A stretch of DNA of 64,000 bases from Andrena cerasifolii (lineage: Eukaryota > Arthropoda > Insecta > Hymenoptera > Andrenidae). The position numbers were made by a program, and so were the translations under genes. The DNA lies in NCBI RefSeq assembly GCF_050908995.1, contig NC_135118.1, forward strand, positions 5,580,001-5,644,000, written 5' to 3'. Of the stretch, positions 42,984-55,164 are shown piece after piece (positions within the stretch are counted from its first letter, which is position 1; each line of letters opens with the position of its first letter). The notes under the pieces are model-generated. The model was not told where the DNA came from. It saw only the letters and a program-made list of their open reading frames with translations, and made no database searches.

Positions 42984-44890
42984 ATTACAAAGCTTTCGAA
43001 GTTTTAGAACTTGGAATCTTCTCAGAACACCTTATATAAAATACACATCGCAATGAAGACAATAACAGAACCAACCACGTACAAAATTACTTAAACGCAC
43101 CACTGTTCACCTAAAAAAGACGCGGCGCCGATACGGGACACGCAGGCAATCTCAAAGTGGTTAATCCCTATGATTAGTCAGACGCAACACCGATTTCGAA
43201 TTGCGCGCAGAGAAGGAATTCACCGTTCACAACTCTCGCCACGCAACTGGCCGCTCTTTAAGCATGTACCACTGACCATGACCACTTTTTAAGCAAGCGG
43301 CCGTAGGGACAAACGACCGGGCAAGCGCCTTCATTGCTTCCTTTGAGCTCTGGGCAGCGTTGTGGGAGCGCGACGCATTGAATTCGAAGCGCTAGGCGAT
43401 AGCCATTCGCGGCACAAAACTGTTCGCCCCGCCGTGCAAGTTGCATTTAATGCCTCGCGCCGTGCAGCCAGTTTAAATTTCATTAGGACGATTATGCGCG
43501 GTAAGCTGTAATCCTCCAGCGAGGATAAGGCATTTCTCACTTGTGCCTAGCAGCAGCCGCTGCGCCCCGCTATTTAGCCGGCGGAAATTTAGTGGACCAA
43601 GTGATATTACCAACTCGAGGATTATTTAGAGCCGTACGACCGCAAGGCCCCGCAAATTCCGCCGAACGGACTGCAATGCACTGCAGGTGCTACGAGAACT
43701 AGAAGCCACATATTTACAAGGACACGCTCGGAATCGATGCCGCTCCGCCACCAGCGAACGCCCCGATACATCCAAGTTTTGATACTTCGCAGATGTTGTC
43801 GATATTTGTCACGATTCTCTCCGCATACGGCGAATTCGACCGCCTGCAGCCCGGGGGAGCGAATGAACGATGCTTCTGCGCTAGCTTTTTCTATGATAGT
43901 GAACGGAATTTCGTGGAACAGAGACAACGTGAATGGTGTATGTGGCTTTACTCAATCTCCCGCGTACTACACTCTGAAAGACTTAACCGTGCAGATAAAA
44001 GTCGAGACTATGCTGCCATTTTTATATGTCGTTGGAAGTGTATCGTTGAGGCAAGCTGATTTTCACTTCTGACCATTTTTAACTTTGAAATTGGAGCAGT
44101 ATAAAAAATGACTCTAAAAATCGTTGTTACAAATTTTTGAAAAACAGAAGGTAGTAGTAAAATTTTGATATTTAGAATGTAATATCTCTTATATTCATAT
44201 TTGAATTGCTTTTAAATGAAAAATAAATTATAGTTAAAATTGGGTGCCTATTGGGACATTCCACGCGAAATCGGAAGCTTTTTGGAGTAACATTTCGGAT
44301 GTGGCTGAAATTTGAATATGTTGCAGTCTTTAGGGATATATAAACATATCTCATAGGATTTTTGACAATTTTGAAAAATGTCGATTTTACAGCTGTTTGA
44401 AGGTAAGTGCTAACTTTTTTTCAATAAATTATAACTATTGAAGTAGTAAACGGATGGAGATGAGGTTTATGGCGATTTGTAGAAAAGACATTGAAGTTTT
44501 AAGAAAAAAATATTTCAGTTCCAGAAACATTTTTTTTAAATCATTTTTGTGTAATTATTTTAAAAATATGCAGTTTAACAACGGACGCGATTTTAAAAAA
44601 TAAAAAAAACAACAGAATATAGTTCTATTCTTCCCCTTCGTGGTCTAATTGTCAAAAATATGGGCATTTTAAAATTGACTTTGTAAAAATCGTCGAAAGT
44701 TGACGCTGCGTCGCCCAGCACCGCGGTACTCGCAGCGGTCAAGCGGCCATACCTGATATTCTTATACAGGATTCTCGAAATTGGTAAGTATTTGAAAAAA
44801 AATTGAAGGAGGAAAGCTCTTACTATTTTTTATATCCAACATAATACGGTATCTCAATTTTTGGTGTTCGCAATATTTTCCTTGAAACGA
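42984..44890. other. unassigned DNA; GC-richer 43.1-44.0 kb
   Basis: No gene is recognised. Frames of 88-111 codons at 43622-44072 overlap on opposite strands and match nothing known. GGGACATTCCACGCGAAATC near 44249 looks like a subterminal transposon word but has no partner in the window. Confidence 0.35.
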
Positions 44891-44894
44891 GGGT

Positions 44895-44985
44895 GACTTT
44901 TAGTTTTTTAAATGGAATGCTATATATTTGGTTACCCAATATGAAAGCGACTGTCAAGACAAATTCAACCGTATGGTATACTATG
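44895..44985 (+). repeat. possible old relative of the CAGGGTGT foldback arm
   Basis: TTTTTTAAATGGAATGCTAT and GTCAAGACAAATTCAA resemble TTTTTCAAATGGAACTATTT and TTCCAAGACAAATTCAA in the arm at about 16355-16420, with similar spacing. Only this short similarity is seen. Confidence 0.35.
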
Positions 44986-46028
44986 ACCTTCAAGGCCACA
45001 CAAAATATGATTCGCCCCGATCTACCCTACCCATTCCTATTTTCATTCATGTATATACTGTGTTCCTAATTCTTATACTGAATATTAAATATATCATATC
45101 CTATGTATGTAACTACTTGCAAAAAGTATCGGTCGTAAAAATATTTTAGCTATTAGTTTCCCAAAATTCAGCTAAATGCGGCTTACTCGATTTCTATTTT
45201 TGAAACCAGAAGTACCCACAGATTTGTAATTTTCATTCAATTTTACCGTCATTTCTACGTAATAACACTATCAATCGCTCTGAACAGATATTAGGACGAA
45301 GTACGAGAAGTACAATCGCTTTAAACAAAAGCAACAAAACATTGAAACTTCTAGGCAGATAAAAATTTAAATAGCCCGAAGTTTCTTCGCCATGTAAAAT
45401 GTAACTCTCGACGTTACCACGGCACCAATCAACATTCGAAATTGTAAAATGTGCACATTTTGTAAGCGAACGGATTAAATTCGTCGAGTTTATAAACATA
45501 TGAACGTACTCAGTCCTGAATTTATAACAAGCCCGATTTCAATGTACATGTCGCACGGCTGCACTCTCGCCAATACAGTGAAGATTAAATAAAAAATAAC
45601 GCCACTACCGTTTAATTACAAAATACCCTTTATGTGCAAAACCTGTATGTTTCAAATTTCCTCCTGTGATTGAGCTTCTATAATTAACTTCATGTGTTTG
45701 GGCGCAATGAAGCAAACAGTTAATGCGAACACACACGAAAATTGTGAAAAATCGTATTTTGAGATGGAGCCGGATTTCTTATTAAAAAACCAAAGAACAT
45801 ACATAGTACCTAGTAATGAATAGAAAATGTCACTACTGGACTTTTATCGTTATGATGCAATAAAACAGATTTCAAAATTCTAAGAAAATCATAGAATATT
45901 ATATTAACTGCAATAAAGAATATTAAATGAACTGTGTTTCAACAAATGCGTCAGTCATTCTGGCCTGGAGCGTCGTATTGACTGCTGTGCACAAGAAAAT
46001 AGCTCCCATTTCGAGAATTTATTATAGC
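44986..46028. other. unassigned AT-rich DNA
   Basis: No gene, array or terminal repeat is evident. Short frames (60-88 codons) carry no known domain. Confidence 0.35.
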
Positions 46029-46489
46029 TTTGTAACTAGAGGTGGAGAACTATCGATAGTACTATCGATATTATCGATAGCTGACACTATCGAAATCACT
46101 ATCGATAGTTTTGTATAACTATCGAAATCACTAACGATAGTCTTGTATAACTATCGAAATCACTATCGATAGTTCTTAATGCGAGCGAAAAAGGCCATTC
46201 TGTGCCATTGTGCTGCATTGTGCGCATTAACGCCATTATATATATTACATATTGTATATTCCAATATAATGATTCAGGTAATTGATTCTATTCCTAATCA
46301 TTCCTTTCATCGATTCTTCGATTCTTTCATGGTATATATATATATATATATATATTTACTTTTTTTAAGTTTTTTATGGTATATGTACAAATAAAAAGTA
46401 TATATATTTATATATATTTATATATATTTACTTTTTATTTGTACATATACCATAAAAAAATTCAAGAAAGTAAATATATATATATATAC

Positions 46490-49080
46490 GGGAGGCCGGG
46501 GCTAAAAGTTCCGATTTCGATAAAACATAAAAAATAACTGGAAAATAATGTAGTTATTCCCTTCACTATTGACTAATTTCTTGTTAAATTTATTATATCT
46601 TCTGATTTTAAGCTTGTGTTTAATATATTGTAATAGGTTTCCCATAGAAAGTAATTTATTTATGGCTGATCGAAGCGGAACTTCTTACCCCTATATGGGG
46701 CAAGTTGTTATCGCATTGGGGTAAGTTGTTACTATGATATAAGAGTTGCCTTTTAATGAAATATTTCATTTTCTAATGAAATAAAGCAGAATTTTATTAA
46801 TAATGGTTATTTATGAAGGTTCGGACCAACAAAAATGTATTATCTCTAAAAGAAAACCAAAAGCGACAGTTTTTATTTATCTTTACGCATAACTTCGATC
46901 AAAGTCGTGTCCCTTTCCGCCTTTCATTCATATGTTCGCATCTTAAAGCACAGCGGAAACAATTTATACATTTGCGGCAGGTCTGTGAAGATAGCACCCC
47001 CAAATTCGAATTTTTGGAAAAACTCAACGGCATTCGTTTGTCCATCGTTTGCCCACGTTTGCCCATAAAAAATTTTTTTTGCCCACCCTCCAAAAAGAAG
47101 TTATGAACAAAATAAAAAATTTGTCTTCATCACCCATCATGAATGCATTTCAATTTTTTAATAGAAGGATACGAATGTACCCGACCTGGCCACGTTTACC
47201 CACTCTCAGATTTCATTTGCCCACCCTCCAGAATTTAAATAAAAAATTAAAACCTCGAAAAGAAGGATACAGGTGAAGCGATCGCGTTAAAGTTCGATTT
47301 TTCTAGAAAATATTATCAAAATCGTTCTTTCAACGATGCAGTCCGTTAGTTTAGATGTAGAAGAGATTTGCCCATGCATTAATTTCGTATGCCCACCCTC
47401 CAGAATCGAATTATTAATAAAGATAGCCAAGAAGTGAGATACCCGTTGAACCGAATACCTTTCCGTTCGTTTTTTTTCCGAATGAATTATCAAAATCGAT
47501 TGTTCTTACCGTAAGGGTTAAAGGTGTTTGGTGACATGTTATCCAAGAAATGTTGCACACACTTCTTTCTCACTTTATTCGAACGACACTTCAATTTGTA
47601 TCGCTCATCGAATACTTCACACTTTTCACACATCTGCAGCATGCGCAGAATAACACCAGAGTGGTTTTCTAGTCATTTTTCACTAATTACCGCAATGATA
47701 TCGCAAAACGGAAAATAATATAACCTCACAGTTACTTCACAAACCGTAAATGAATGCACGATCTTGCAAGAGTTGCGTCCGAACTCTGTAGACCGACTGA
47801 CTTTCGCGCGTGGTTGGAAACAATTCGAGGGTATCGCAGACATCTGTTTACGTTTCGGCACGTTCGATGACGTCACGCAGCGCTGCTACCCTAAAGGGTC
47901 GCAGCGCCGAGTGCCACTGCCGAAACGTAAACTGATGTCTGCGACATTCTCGAATTCTTTCCAACGACGCACTTCTTGGCTATCTTTATTAATAATTCGA
48001 TTCTGGAGGGTGGGCATACGAAATTAATGCATGGGCAAATCTCTTCTACATCTAAACTAACGGACTGCATCGTTGAAAGAACGATTTTGATAATATTTTC
48101 TAGAAAAATCGAACTTTAACGCGATCGCTTCAACGGGTACCGCACTTCTTGGCTATCTTTATTAATAATTCGATTCTGGAGGGTGGGCATACGAAATTAA
48201 TGCATGGGCAAATCTCTTCTACATCTAAACTAACGAACTGCACCGTTGAAAGAACGATTTTGATAATATTTTCTAGAAAAATCGAACTTTAACGCGATCG
48301 CTTCAAATGTACCCTTCTTTTCGAGGTTTTTATTTTTTATTTAAATTCTGGAGGGTGGGCAAATGAAATCTGAGAGTGGGCAAACGTGGCCAGGTCGGGT
48401 ATATTCGTATCCTTCTTTTAAAAAATTGAAATGCATTCATCGTGGGTGATGAAGACAAATTTTTTATTTTGTTCATAACTTTTTTTGGAGGGTGGGCAAA
48501 AAAATAATTTTTATGGACAAACGTGGGCAAACGAAGGACAATCATTTCCCACCGACAAATCATTAAAATGTTTTCATGGGGGTGCTGATGAAAATTTTTT
48601 TTTACCATAATTTTTTTTTTGAAGGGTGTGTAAACGAAATTTTTATGGGCAAACATGGGCATACGATGAACAAACGAAAGCCGTTGAGTTTTCTTAAAAA
48701 ATCGAATTTGGGGGTGCTATCTTCACAGACCTATTTGCGGCGGGGCAAGTTTTTACATGTATTCAAACGATAAACACTATTACACCGTGTTCTTAAATGT
48801 CATTTGATCCATAAGAACGATTCAATCTATAATATCGACGTTAAATAATTGAAATAGACCAAAAAGTAACGATAGAAAAATTTTTACTTATCTGGTACGC
48901 GACTAATAGGTCCTTGCTTACAACCGCACAATTCGCTGTCGCGGACGCTATTAAAGTGGGCGACAGAGTGGCGTGATCAACTCACACGGAAAAAATAATT
49001 TAAAGTACAACGCTCTTTTTATTTTGAAGATAGAGCTGTCGGAACAACTTACCCCCGGAACTTTTAGCCCCGATTTCCCC
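46490..49080. mobile_element. 2.6-kb element nested in the hAT element
   Basis: The left end is GGGAGGCCGGGGCTAAAAGT and the right end read inward is GGGGAAATCGGGGCTAAAAG. TATAC flanks both ends (46485-46489, 49081-49085). GGGGCAAGTTGTTA and GGGGTAAGTTGTTA repeats lie inside the left end, with a mirrored form at the right. Most of the interior is an imperfect palindrome of about 1.8 kb rich in TTTGCCCACCCTCC and its complement. One 166-bp segment is duplicated in tandem on the right arm (47969-48134, 48142-48307). Frames of 97-110 codons (46813-47106 plus; 48330-48662 minus) read the arms and are not a known transposase. Confidence 0.75.
47808..47970. repeat. central GC-rich inverted repeat
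   Basis: TCGCAGACATCTGTTTACGT then TTCGGCA (about 47836-47862) is mirrored by TGCCGAAACGTAAACTGATG then TCTGCGA (47918-47944). Flanking TTGGAAACAATTCGAGG and TTCTCGAATTCTTTCCAA continue the pairing. It forms the core of the palindrome in the nested element and contains TGACGTCA-like sequence in the loop. Confidence 0.75.
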
Positions 49081-49695
49081 TATACCATGAAAGAATCGAA
49101 GAATCGATGAAAGAAATGATTATGAATAGAATCAATTAGCTGAATCATTATATTGGAAAATACAATATGTAATATACATAATGGCGTTAATGCGCACAAT
49201 GCAGCACAATGGCACAGAATGGCCTTTTTCGCTCGCATTAAGAACTATCGAAAATATCGATAGTTATACAAGACTATCGATAGTGATTTCGATAATATCG
49301 ATAGTAATATCGATAGTTCTCCACCTCTATTTGTAACGACAGTCATTTCAAAGACTCTTTATCTTCTACATAGAGTATATTTTATTTTTTTATATTTCTG
49401 TAGTTCCATAATATTAACACTATTCCTACCGACACTTCCCGTATACCTATTGCAACCGCGACCGGTCTTTAGCACAACTTATATTTTTTAATATAGAATG
49501 AAGATAATAGCCAAGTTGGTAGTATGAAAATATAGTTTCTTTTATTCAGAAGTATATCATGCGCATACGTATATTTGAGGAAAAGTTGTTTAAAGTAGTT
49601 TAAAGGCGATTCAATTACGTCGTATATAGGAAATTCTAATCGAAATTTTAAAAACGGTCATTTCACCGGTCGTGGTAGGAATGGTGTTAAGGAAA

Positions 49696-49810
49696 CTGAA
49701 CATTTTTAAAATAAGTACAAATATTTATTTACTATTTTAATTATATTTTTTTGTGAAAAATGGAAATCGGTTTAACCTTTCAAAAGTCGGTTTTTGTGCA
49801 AACCCTAGTG
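49696..49810 (-). mobile_element. fragment of the 34.8-kb hAT-type MITE
   Basis: AAGTACAAATATTTATTTAC, ATTTTTTTGTGAAAAATGG and CAAAAGTCGGTTTTTGTGCA followed by AACCCTA match 34824-34990 in inverted orientation, ending with the family terminus CAAACCCTA. The rest of the element is absent. Confidence 0.75.
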
Positions 49811-49837
49811 ACGACAAACCGTATTTTGTTTGAATAC

Positions 49838-50062
49838 AGAGTGGACAATTCCTGTTTTTAACCAGTATACCAAATTTTTACCACCACTTTACGGGGGTAT
49901 TTGAACTTTATAACCCTTTGTGATTCGACGGTTCTGTGGTCCCAGCTTGCCTCCAACAAAATATGCTATAAATCTGAAAATCACGAAAAATGAACATTCT
50001 CGGTTTTTATAAAAGCTTCTTCACTTCTTAAAATTACGATCTTTTCCCAAGACACCCTGTAT
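49838..50062 (-). repeat. interspersed repeat family A, copy 2
   Basis: Inverted, diverged copy of 38470-38665. Matching words include TCCTGTTTTTAACCAGTATA, TTTGAACTTTATAACCCTTT and GCCTCCAACAAAATATGCTA. It ends near ACACCCTGTATA, a word often found at DNA-element ends in this window. Confidence 0.75.
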
Positions 50063-52200
50063 ATTTCTGTGAAATAGAAGGTAAAAGCCACTTTCTCTTG
50101 GGCGTCAACGTGATTTATCAAGTACGTCCCGTTGTACCTAGTTTCGCATCGAAGTTTAACAACGTTTCGGCAGGAGTTAAACGTACACCGTCTACTGGCA
50201 ACGGTGATATAAACTTGGCCTAAGGTGGAGGTAGAAATTGGCGGAGATATTTCTCGACGACAATGTTTCGCGAACTAGAAATTCGCGTTCATTTGCCTGT
50301 AAAGCGATATCGCGCAGGCACGGCATACCTTGCATTTCCCTTAAACCCCCGCCTGCCGCAGACTCTTTCAATACGAGAAATCAGGGCGGAGGGAGTAAGT
50401 AGAAAAACAAGATTCCATCGGAATTGCATCTCGACGACAAAGATAATTCAATCGGGTGAAAAATATTCCGTAGGGAACGGAGAGAGTAAGGGAACGCTAA
50501 TCGTGCTTTATAAAACTACACGTATACTCGTCGATGTAGCTTTGACGAGCATCAGAAAGCACGCCGGTAAGTTTGAATATCGAGTTAAAGCCTCAGTTCT
50601 CGTGCTGCTGAAGCTCTGAATAAGCACAAAGAATTTCTTCCCCCTCCCCTAAATTAGCTTCTTAGAAGCGATTCTGTTTACTTTGTAGGTATAAGGGGTG
50701 TCACGTAACTGGGAAGCTTCGTGTATCTTATTTAATTCGTTGAAGAGGCAAACAAAACGGTAGATGGAACAGGTGAATGGTATAACCCAGCCAGACAATT
50801 TGCAGCAAATTTGCGTAAAGTTTATCGAATATCAAATCACGTAATGCAACAATCGATCTAAAAAAAGTTGTTGAGAAAGTCCAAGCTTTCTTGATTAAAA
50901 TAAAAAAAGAACGAAATCTAAACAATTGGTAGCTTTTGCCAAAGTGGGTAAATATTCAACCATTTGACGTCGTGTATTTTTTTCAACTAATTCCAAATCA
51001 ACAAAATGATGACCTCTCCTAGTTATACGTGAATTACATCATACTTCAATAATATAAAAATTTCTAAAGGGGAACAAGTACAAAAAGTGATCGGTTTGGC
51101 ATGGAATGAATGAGTTACAATTAGAATATTTAGAATAAACACGGAAAACGCAATGACAACCTGTCACTCCACTGATTATATTATCAATTTATTTATCACT
51201 AGATTCAACAATTACCACGGCTGCTTTTCCCACGCTTCCAAATAGGCGAATATAATGTTTCTTTATAATCGTCACCGTTTAAACTGTAGATTCCCAAATC
51301 CGAAGGAACCCACAGCGAGCATTAAAAAAATTCAACTGCTCCTTTACCATTTCTTTCTATTTTCATCGAAACCGAAGACATATCTCAGCTATCTCATCTG
51401 AAATAAAATGTAACCGACACAAAAAGTTTGCAAAAGTGCAGCTCCACATTTACCAACTTCAAGTAAATTAGAAAAAACTGTTTATAAAATTATTACTTTA
51501 ACTTAACATTGACAGGAGAGCATTGATTGAAAAACATATATGTTCTACGAGTTGATAAGTGTTTATTTCTATTTTGGGCAAAATTTTTCACATCCGCAGT
51601 ATTCGTATTGCGCAAAACAGTAAGAGGTGCAGATTGAAAATTTGCATTAAATCAGAAACCAGAACCAAGAGTGCAGCATCAGCGACAGAAGTCTGTTGGA
51701 TCGAAGCCTCCGTAAAAAGCAACAGAGGCGAAAGGGTGGCTTCGGTGCTAATGACTTAACAAATCGGTTCGAACAGCATATGCTAAGTTACAACATTATT
51801 TTAACCCCATTAGCCCCGCAACTGCATTATAATTTCCCAGTCACCCCGGCTGAACACGCGTCGTACATAATCTCGCTACTTGTAGTTTGAGTGAACTCCG
51901 TGTAACTACACCGGGAGAAATTGATGGAGACGTTCTGGGAAGTGACATTTCGCGAACTGGAAATTCGCCTTCCCCAGCCGTCGTGGGGATGCGCATAAAT
52001 ATACGTGCGCACGTGTAAATGCGTGTATACACGTGAGAGGGAAGATGCAGACATGTACAGAGAGATATACGTGCACATACGGTGCCATTCGTAAAGTTTA
52101 GGGCCACGCATTCTCCTTTAACGCCTCCAACTAAAGTTGTCAGGAAAGAAGAAGATTCTCTTCTGTTAACCTATATACCTATTTATATATATATATAGGG
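50063..52200. other. unassigned DNA with a repeated 55-bp motif
   Basis: No gene is recognised. Two segments, 50233-50290 and 51917-51972, align over about 55 bp and share TTTCGCGAACTRGAAATTCG. A 118-codon frame at 50263-50619 starts inside the first copy and matches no family I know. A simple AT tract precedes the following minisatellite. Confidence 0.4.
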
Positions 52201-52205
52201 TTAAC

Positions 52206-53014
52206 AAAAGTAGAACAATATTCAATAAAATTTTCAAAAATTGAACAATATTGAATAAAATTTTCAAAAATTGAACAATATTGAATACAATTTTCAAAAA
52301 TTGAACAATATTGAATAAAATTTTAAAAAATTGAACAATATTGAATAAAATTTTTAAAAATTGAACAATATTGAATAAAATTTTCAAAAATTGAACATAT
52401 TGAATAAAATTTTCAAAAATTGAACAATATTGAATAAAATTTTCAAAAATTGAACAATATTGAATAAACTTTTCAAAAATTGAATATTGAATAAAATTTT
52501 CAAAAATTAAACAATATTGAATAAAATTTTCAAAAATTGAACAATATTGAATAAAATTTTCAAAAATTGAACAATATTGAATACAATTTTCAAAAATTGA
52601 ACAATATTGAATAAAATTTTCAAAAATTGAACAATATTGAATAAACTTTTCAAAAATTGAATATTGAATAAAATTTTCAAAAATTAAACAATATTGAATA
52701 AAATTTTCAAAAATTGAACAATATTGAATAAAATTTTCAAAAATTGAACAATATTGAATACAATTTTCAAAAATTGAACAATATTGAATACAATTTTCAA
52801 AAATTGAACAATATTGAATACAATTTTCAAAAATTGAACAATATTGAATAAAATTTTCAAAAATTGAACAATATTGAATAAAATTTTCAAAAATTGAACA
52901 ATATTGAATAAAATTTTCAAAAATTGAACAATATTGAATAAAATTTTAAAAAATTGAACAATATTGAATAAAATTTTCAAAAATTGAACAATATTGAATA
53001 AAATTTTCAAAAAT
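52206..53014. repeat. 30-bp minisatellite (~27 copies) with 177-bp higher-order period
   Basis: The unit is AATTTTCAAAAATTGAACAA then TATTGAATAA. Variants (ATACAATTTT, ATAAACTTTT, TTAAACAATA and a 27-bp unit missing 3 bp) recur in the same order 177 bp apart (for example 52463 and 52640), which shows block duplication. Because 30 is divisible by three, the minus strand is open through the array (52166-52387 and 52684-53010) as a decapeptide repeat KILFNIVQFL. I regard these frames as a by-product of the repeat. Confidence 0.95.
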
Positions 53015-54235
53015 CTTCCTTTTTTTCAAGCATCAACTTTTTTTTTTCTTAGACTTTCCTGTTTGTAGGTGTACCGTAACTACAATTGACAAATCCTCGC
53101 ACAAAGAGGAAATTCAACATATCTTCAACTTCGTACAAAACTCAACCTCGTTCCAGAATATTTATTCTTGATCTATTTTTATCACATCATTCATGCGAAC
53201 CTGTGCAACCTTCCGTCACATTCTCCTCCCTCACTGTCTCCGCAGACTTGGACGCGACAACGGGGGTTGTCGCGACCGGAAGTGGCTTGGGTCAGAAACG
53301 TGACATATCGAAATCAAGTTTTATTCGAACCCTTTCATTCATCCCAAAGAACTTGGAACAGCGGTTGGTTAATCCGGTTTACGGCGCGAAGAGTTCAACG
53401 AACTGCGCAGCAAGTTTAGTGAACGCAGCGATAATTCACTTGGACACGCATATTTTACCAACGAATCTTCAGAGACACCTTTGTTCCTATTTTTCTTTAT
53501 ATACTCGTCGGAACTTTTAGGTATATGCAAAGACAAGTTTCATACCACGTCGACCTCGACCATCGTGATACAAAGAATTTCCCTCAGAGATCCAAAATTA
53601 GTTATTTTAAAAAAAATATGGAAAAGTATTCGAGTAAAAATTGAGTTTTATTTAAATGGAAGCTAGTTATCATTAAATCCCAAAGAAATTTCTAAAAAAT
53701 GAAATGATTAAAAAATATTCATTTTTTATTATTCTGAATACGACTAACCATTATGAATGATTAAAATTTTTTGGGGCACCACTACACCAGTAACCATTAT
53801 CGATGACCCGAATTTTATTTTGGTTGCCGATAACCATTATCGACAATGGTTATGACATAATTTTTTTAATGTTGTCAGTGAATACTAATTATCAGTAATG
53901 TTAATAAGAATAGTTGGGAATGGTCGAATGATTTTCCTTCAAACAGAATGTTCATTAAATTTGATAACCATTATTGCAGATGTTACGTAATTATATCATG
54001 TTATGTAATTATATCATGTTTGTGATAATATAATGCTGTGAAACAATGTAATTGGAGACCGTGTCGCAGTTAAGTAGCTTCTCCAAAACAAAATATAAAC
54101 ATTGTGCACAAAATGCAAGCATTCTACGCTTCTGAAGTGTTACTCGTTAATGTGTCCCGTTCAGTCAATGTGATTTCGCGTCTTATGTGATAATCGTCTT
54201 AAATCAATTTAGTAAACTTGGTATCACCTCATTAC
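53015..54235. other. unassigned DNA
   Basis: A 144-codon frame at 53086-53520 (plus) and an overlapping 83-codon frame have no recognisable domain. GTCAGAAACGTGACATATCG near 53291 is partly echoed at 59694. Words TAACCATTATCGA recur between 53797 and 53850 with an inverted partner. Confidence 0.35.
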
Positions 54236-54240
54236 TCACA

Positions 54241-54669
54241 AGGGATGATCCCGAACCCGAAAATTCAAAGAATTCTGAAACTTTGTGATTATGTAGGGAA
54301 TTTCCTCCTGATTACAACGCAATTTCTGTTTGCTGCCCAAATTCTCACGAAGGGGGTGAAATTAACCCCCGAAAATTCGGCTATTTTCAGATTTTGCGTT
54401 ATAACTCGCGAAATGTAAGAGATAGAAAAAACGTTTCAAGACAAAAGTTACTTCTTTTAATTAGATCTATCATTTGGTGAAAAAAATATTTTACAGTTCA
54501 CGAGTTATAACAGAAAATCGGAAAATATCTGGATTTTCAGGGGTCAATTACATCCCCTTAGAGTGAATTTGGGCAGCAAACAAAAACTACGTTGTAATCT
54601 GGAGGAAATTCCCTACATATTTACGAAGTTGCAGAATTTTTTGAATTTCCCGGTTCGGGATGTTCTCTG
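54241..54669. mobile_element. palindromic element, ~190-bp arms
   Basis: The left arm (54241 to about 54440) starts GGGATGATCCCGAACCCGAA and mirrors the right arm (about 54490-54669), which read inward starts CATCCCGAACCGGGAAATTC. Both contain TGTAGGGAATTTCCTCC and a CTGCCCAAATTC block. The loop is about 50 bp. A 66-codon frame follows the left arm. The superfamily is unknown. Confidence 0.78.
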
Positions 54670-54856
54670 GAAAGTATTCTTCAGATACGGATTTGACGGA
54701 TCCGGATCCATTTTTTGAAGGTAGGTATGTTATAACTATGCCCACGAAACTAAATAATATAGGATTATATCGTACATAGTCTTAAATCTGTTAAATATAA
54801 CTACGAACAAAAAAGAAAATGTTTATAGAATTATGGTATAATAGTATAGGATAGAC

Positions 54857-54930
54857 CACTGGTTCCCGAACAGTAGGTCGCAACCCCGAAGTGGGTCGCG
54901 AAACGTTTTCTGAGGGGTCGCCGCGGTTAT
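54857..54930 (+). mobile_element. hAT-like terminus fragment
   Basis: CACTGGTTCCCGAACAGTAG then GTCGCAACCCCGAAGTGGGTCGCG is the type of terminus known from hAT elements (CAGTGGTTCYCAA...GGGTCGCGACCC). No second end was found. Confidence 0.45.
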
Positions 54931-55164
54931 TTTTAGTTGACACACTGATTTTTCATTTATGGAAAAGAGGAGAAGCTAGTTATCCAGACGGAAGCTCAGC
55001 CGTCACACTGAATACGATAATTAAATATATTAAATATATTTTATATATGAATTAAGATAATTAAAAATTATTAAGTTAGAATTATATTCTGAAATACCTA
55101 TTTTGAATGCGTTTTCTTTATCTTATTAAATGTTCCGTCTTACGGGATAAAAGCGGGCTCACAG

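Larger units (their letters stand above)
46037..49329. mobile_element. hAT element, non-autonomous, with 8-bp TTTGTAAC duplication
   Basis: The left end is TAGAGGTGGAGAACTATCGA and the right end is its mirror. TTTGTAAC lies immediately outside both ends (46029-46036, 49330-49337), the 8-bp duplication characteristic of hAT. The subterminal regions hold repeated CTATCGATAG/CTATCGAAATC units, then arm sequence (AATGCGAGCGAAAAAGGCCA) to about 46340 and from about 49086. A second 2.6-kb element occupies the centre. Without it the host hAT element is only about 700 bp. A left-half copy is at 57740. No hAT transposase is present. Confidence 0.92.

Noticed and set aside
46813..47106. 97-codon frame as the transposase of the nested element
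   Set aside because: No DDE or zinc-finger pattern; the frame reads palindrome arm sequence repeated in inverted form elsewhere.
52684..53010. 108-codon decapeptide-repeat protein
   Set aside because: The unit length is divisible by three, so the frame is automatically open; no flanking coding signal.
52206..53014. CRISPR-like array
   Set aside because: The repeats are directly adjacent with no unique spacers, in a eukaryotic context.
53086..53520. 144-codon open frame as a gene
   Set aside because: No signal peptide, motif or family resemblance; it follows a minisatellite and overlaps another unrelated frame.
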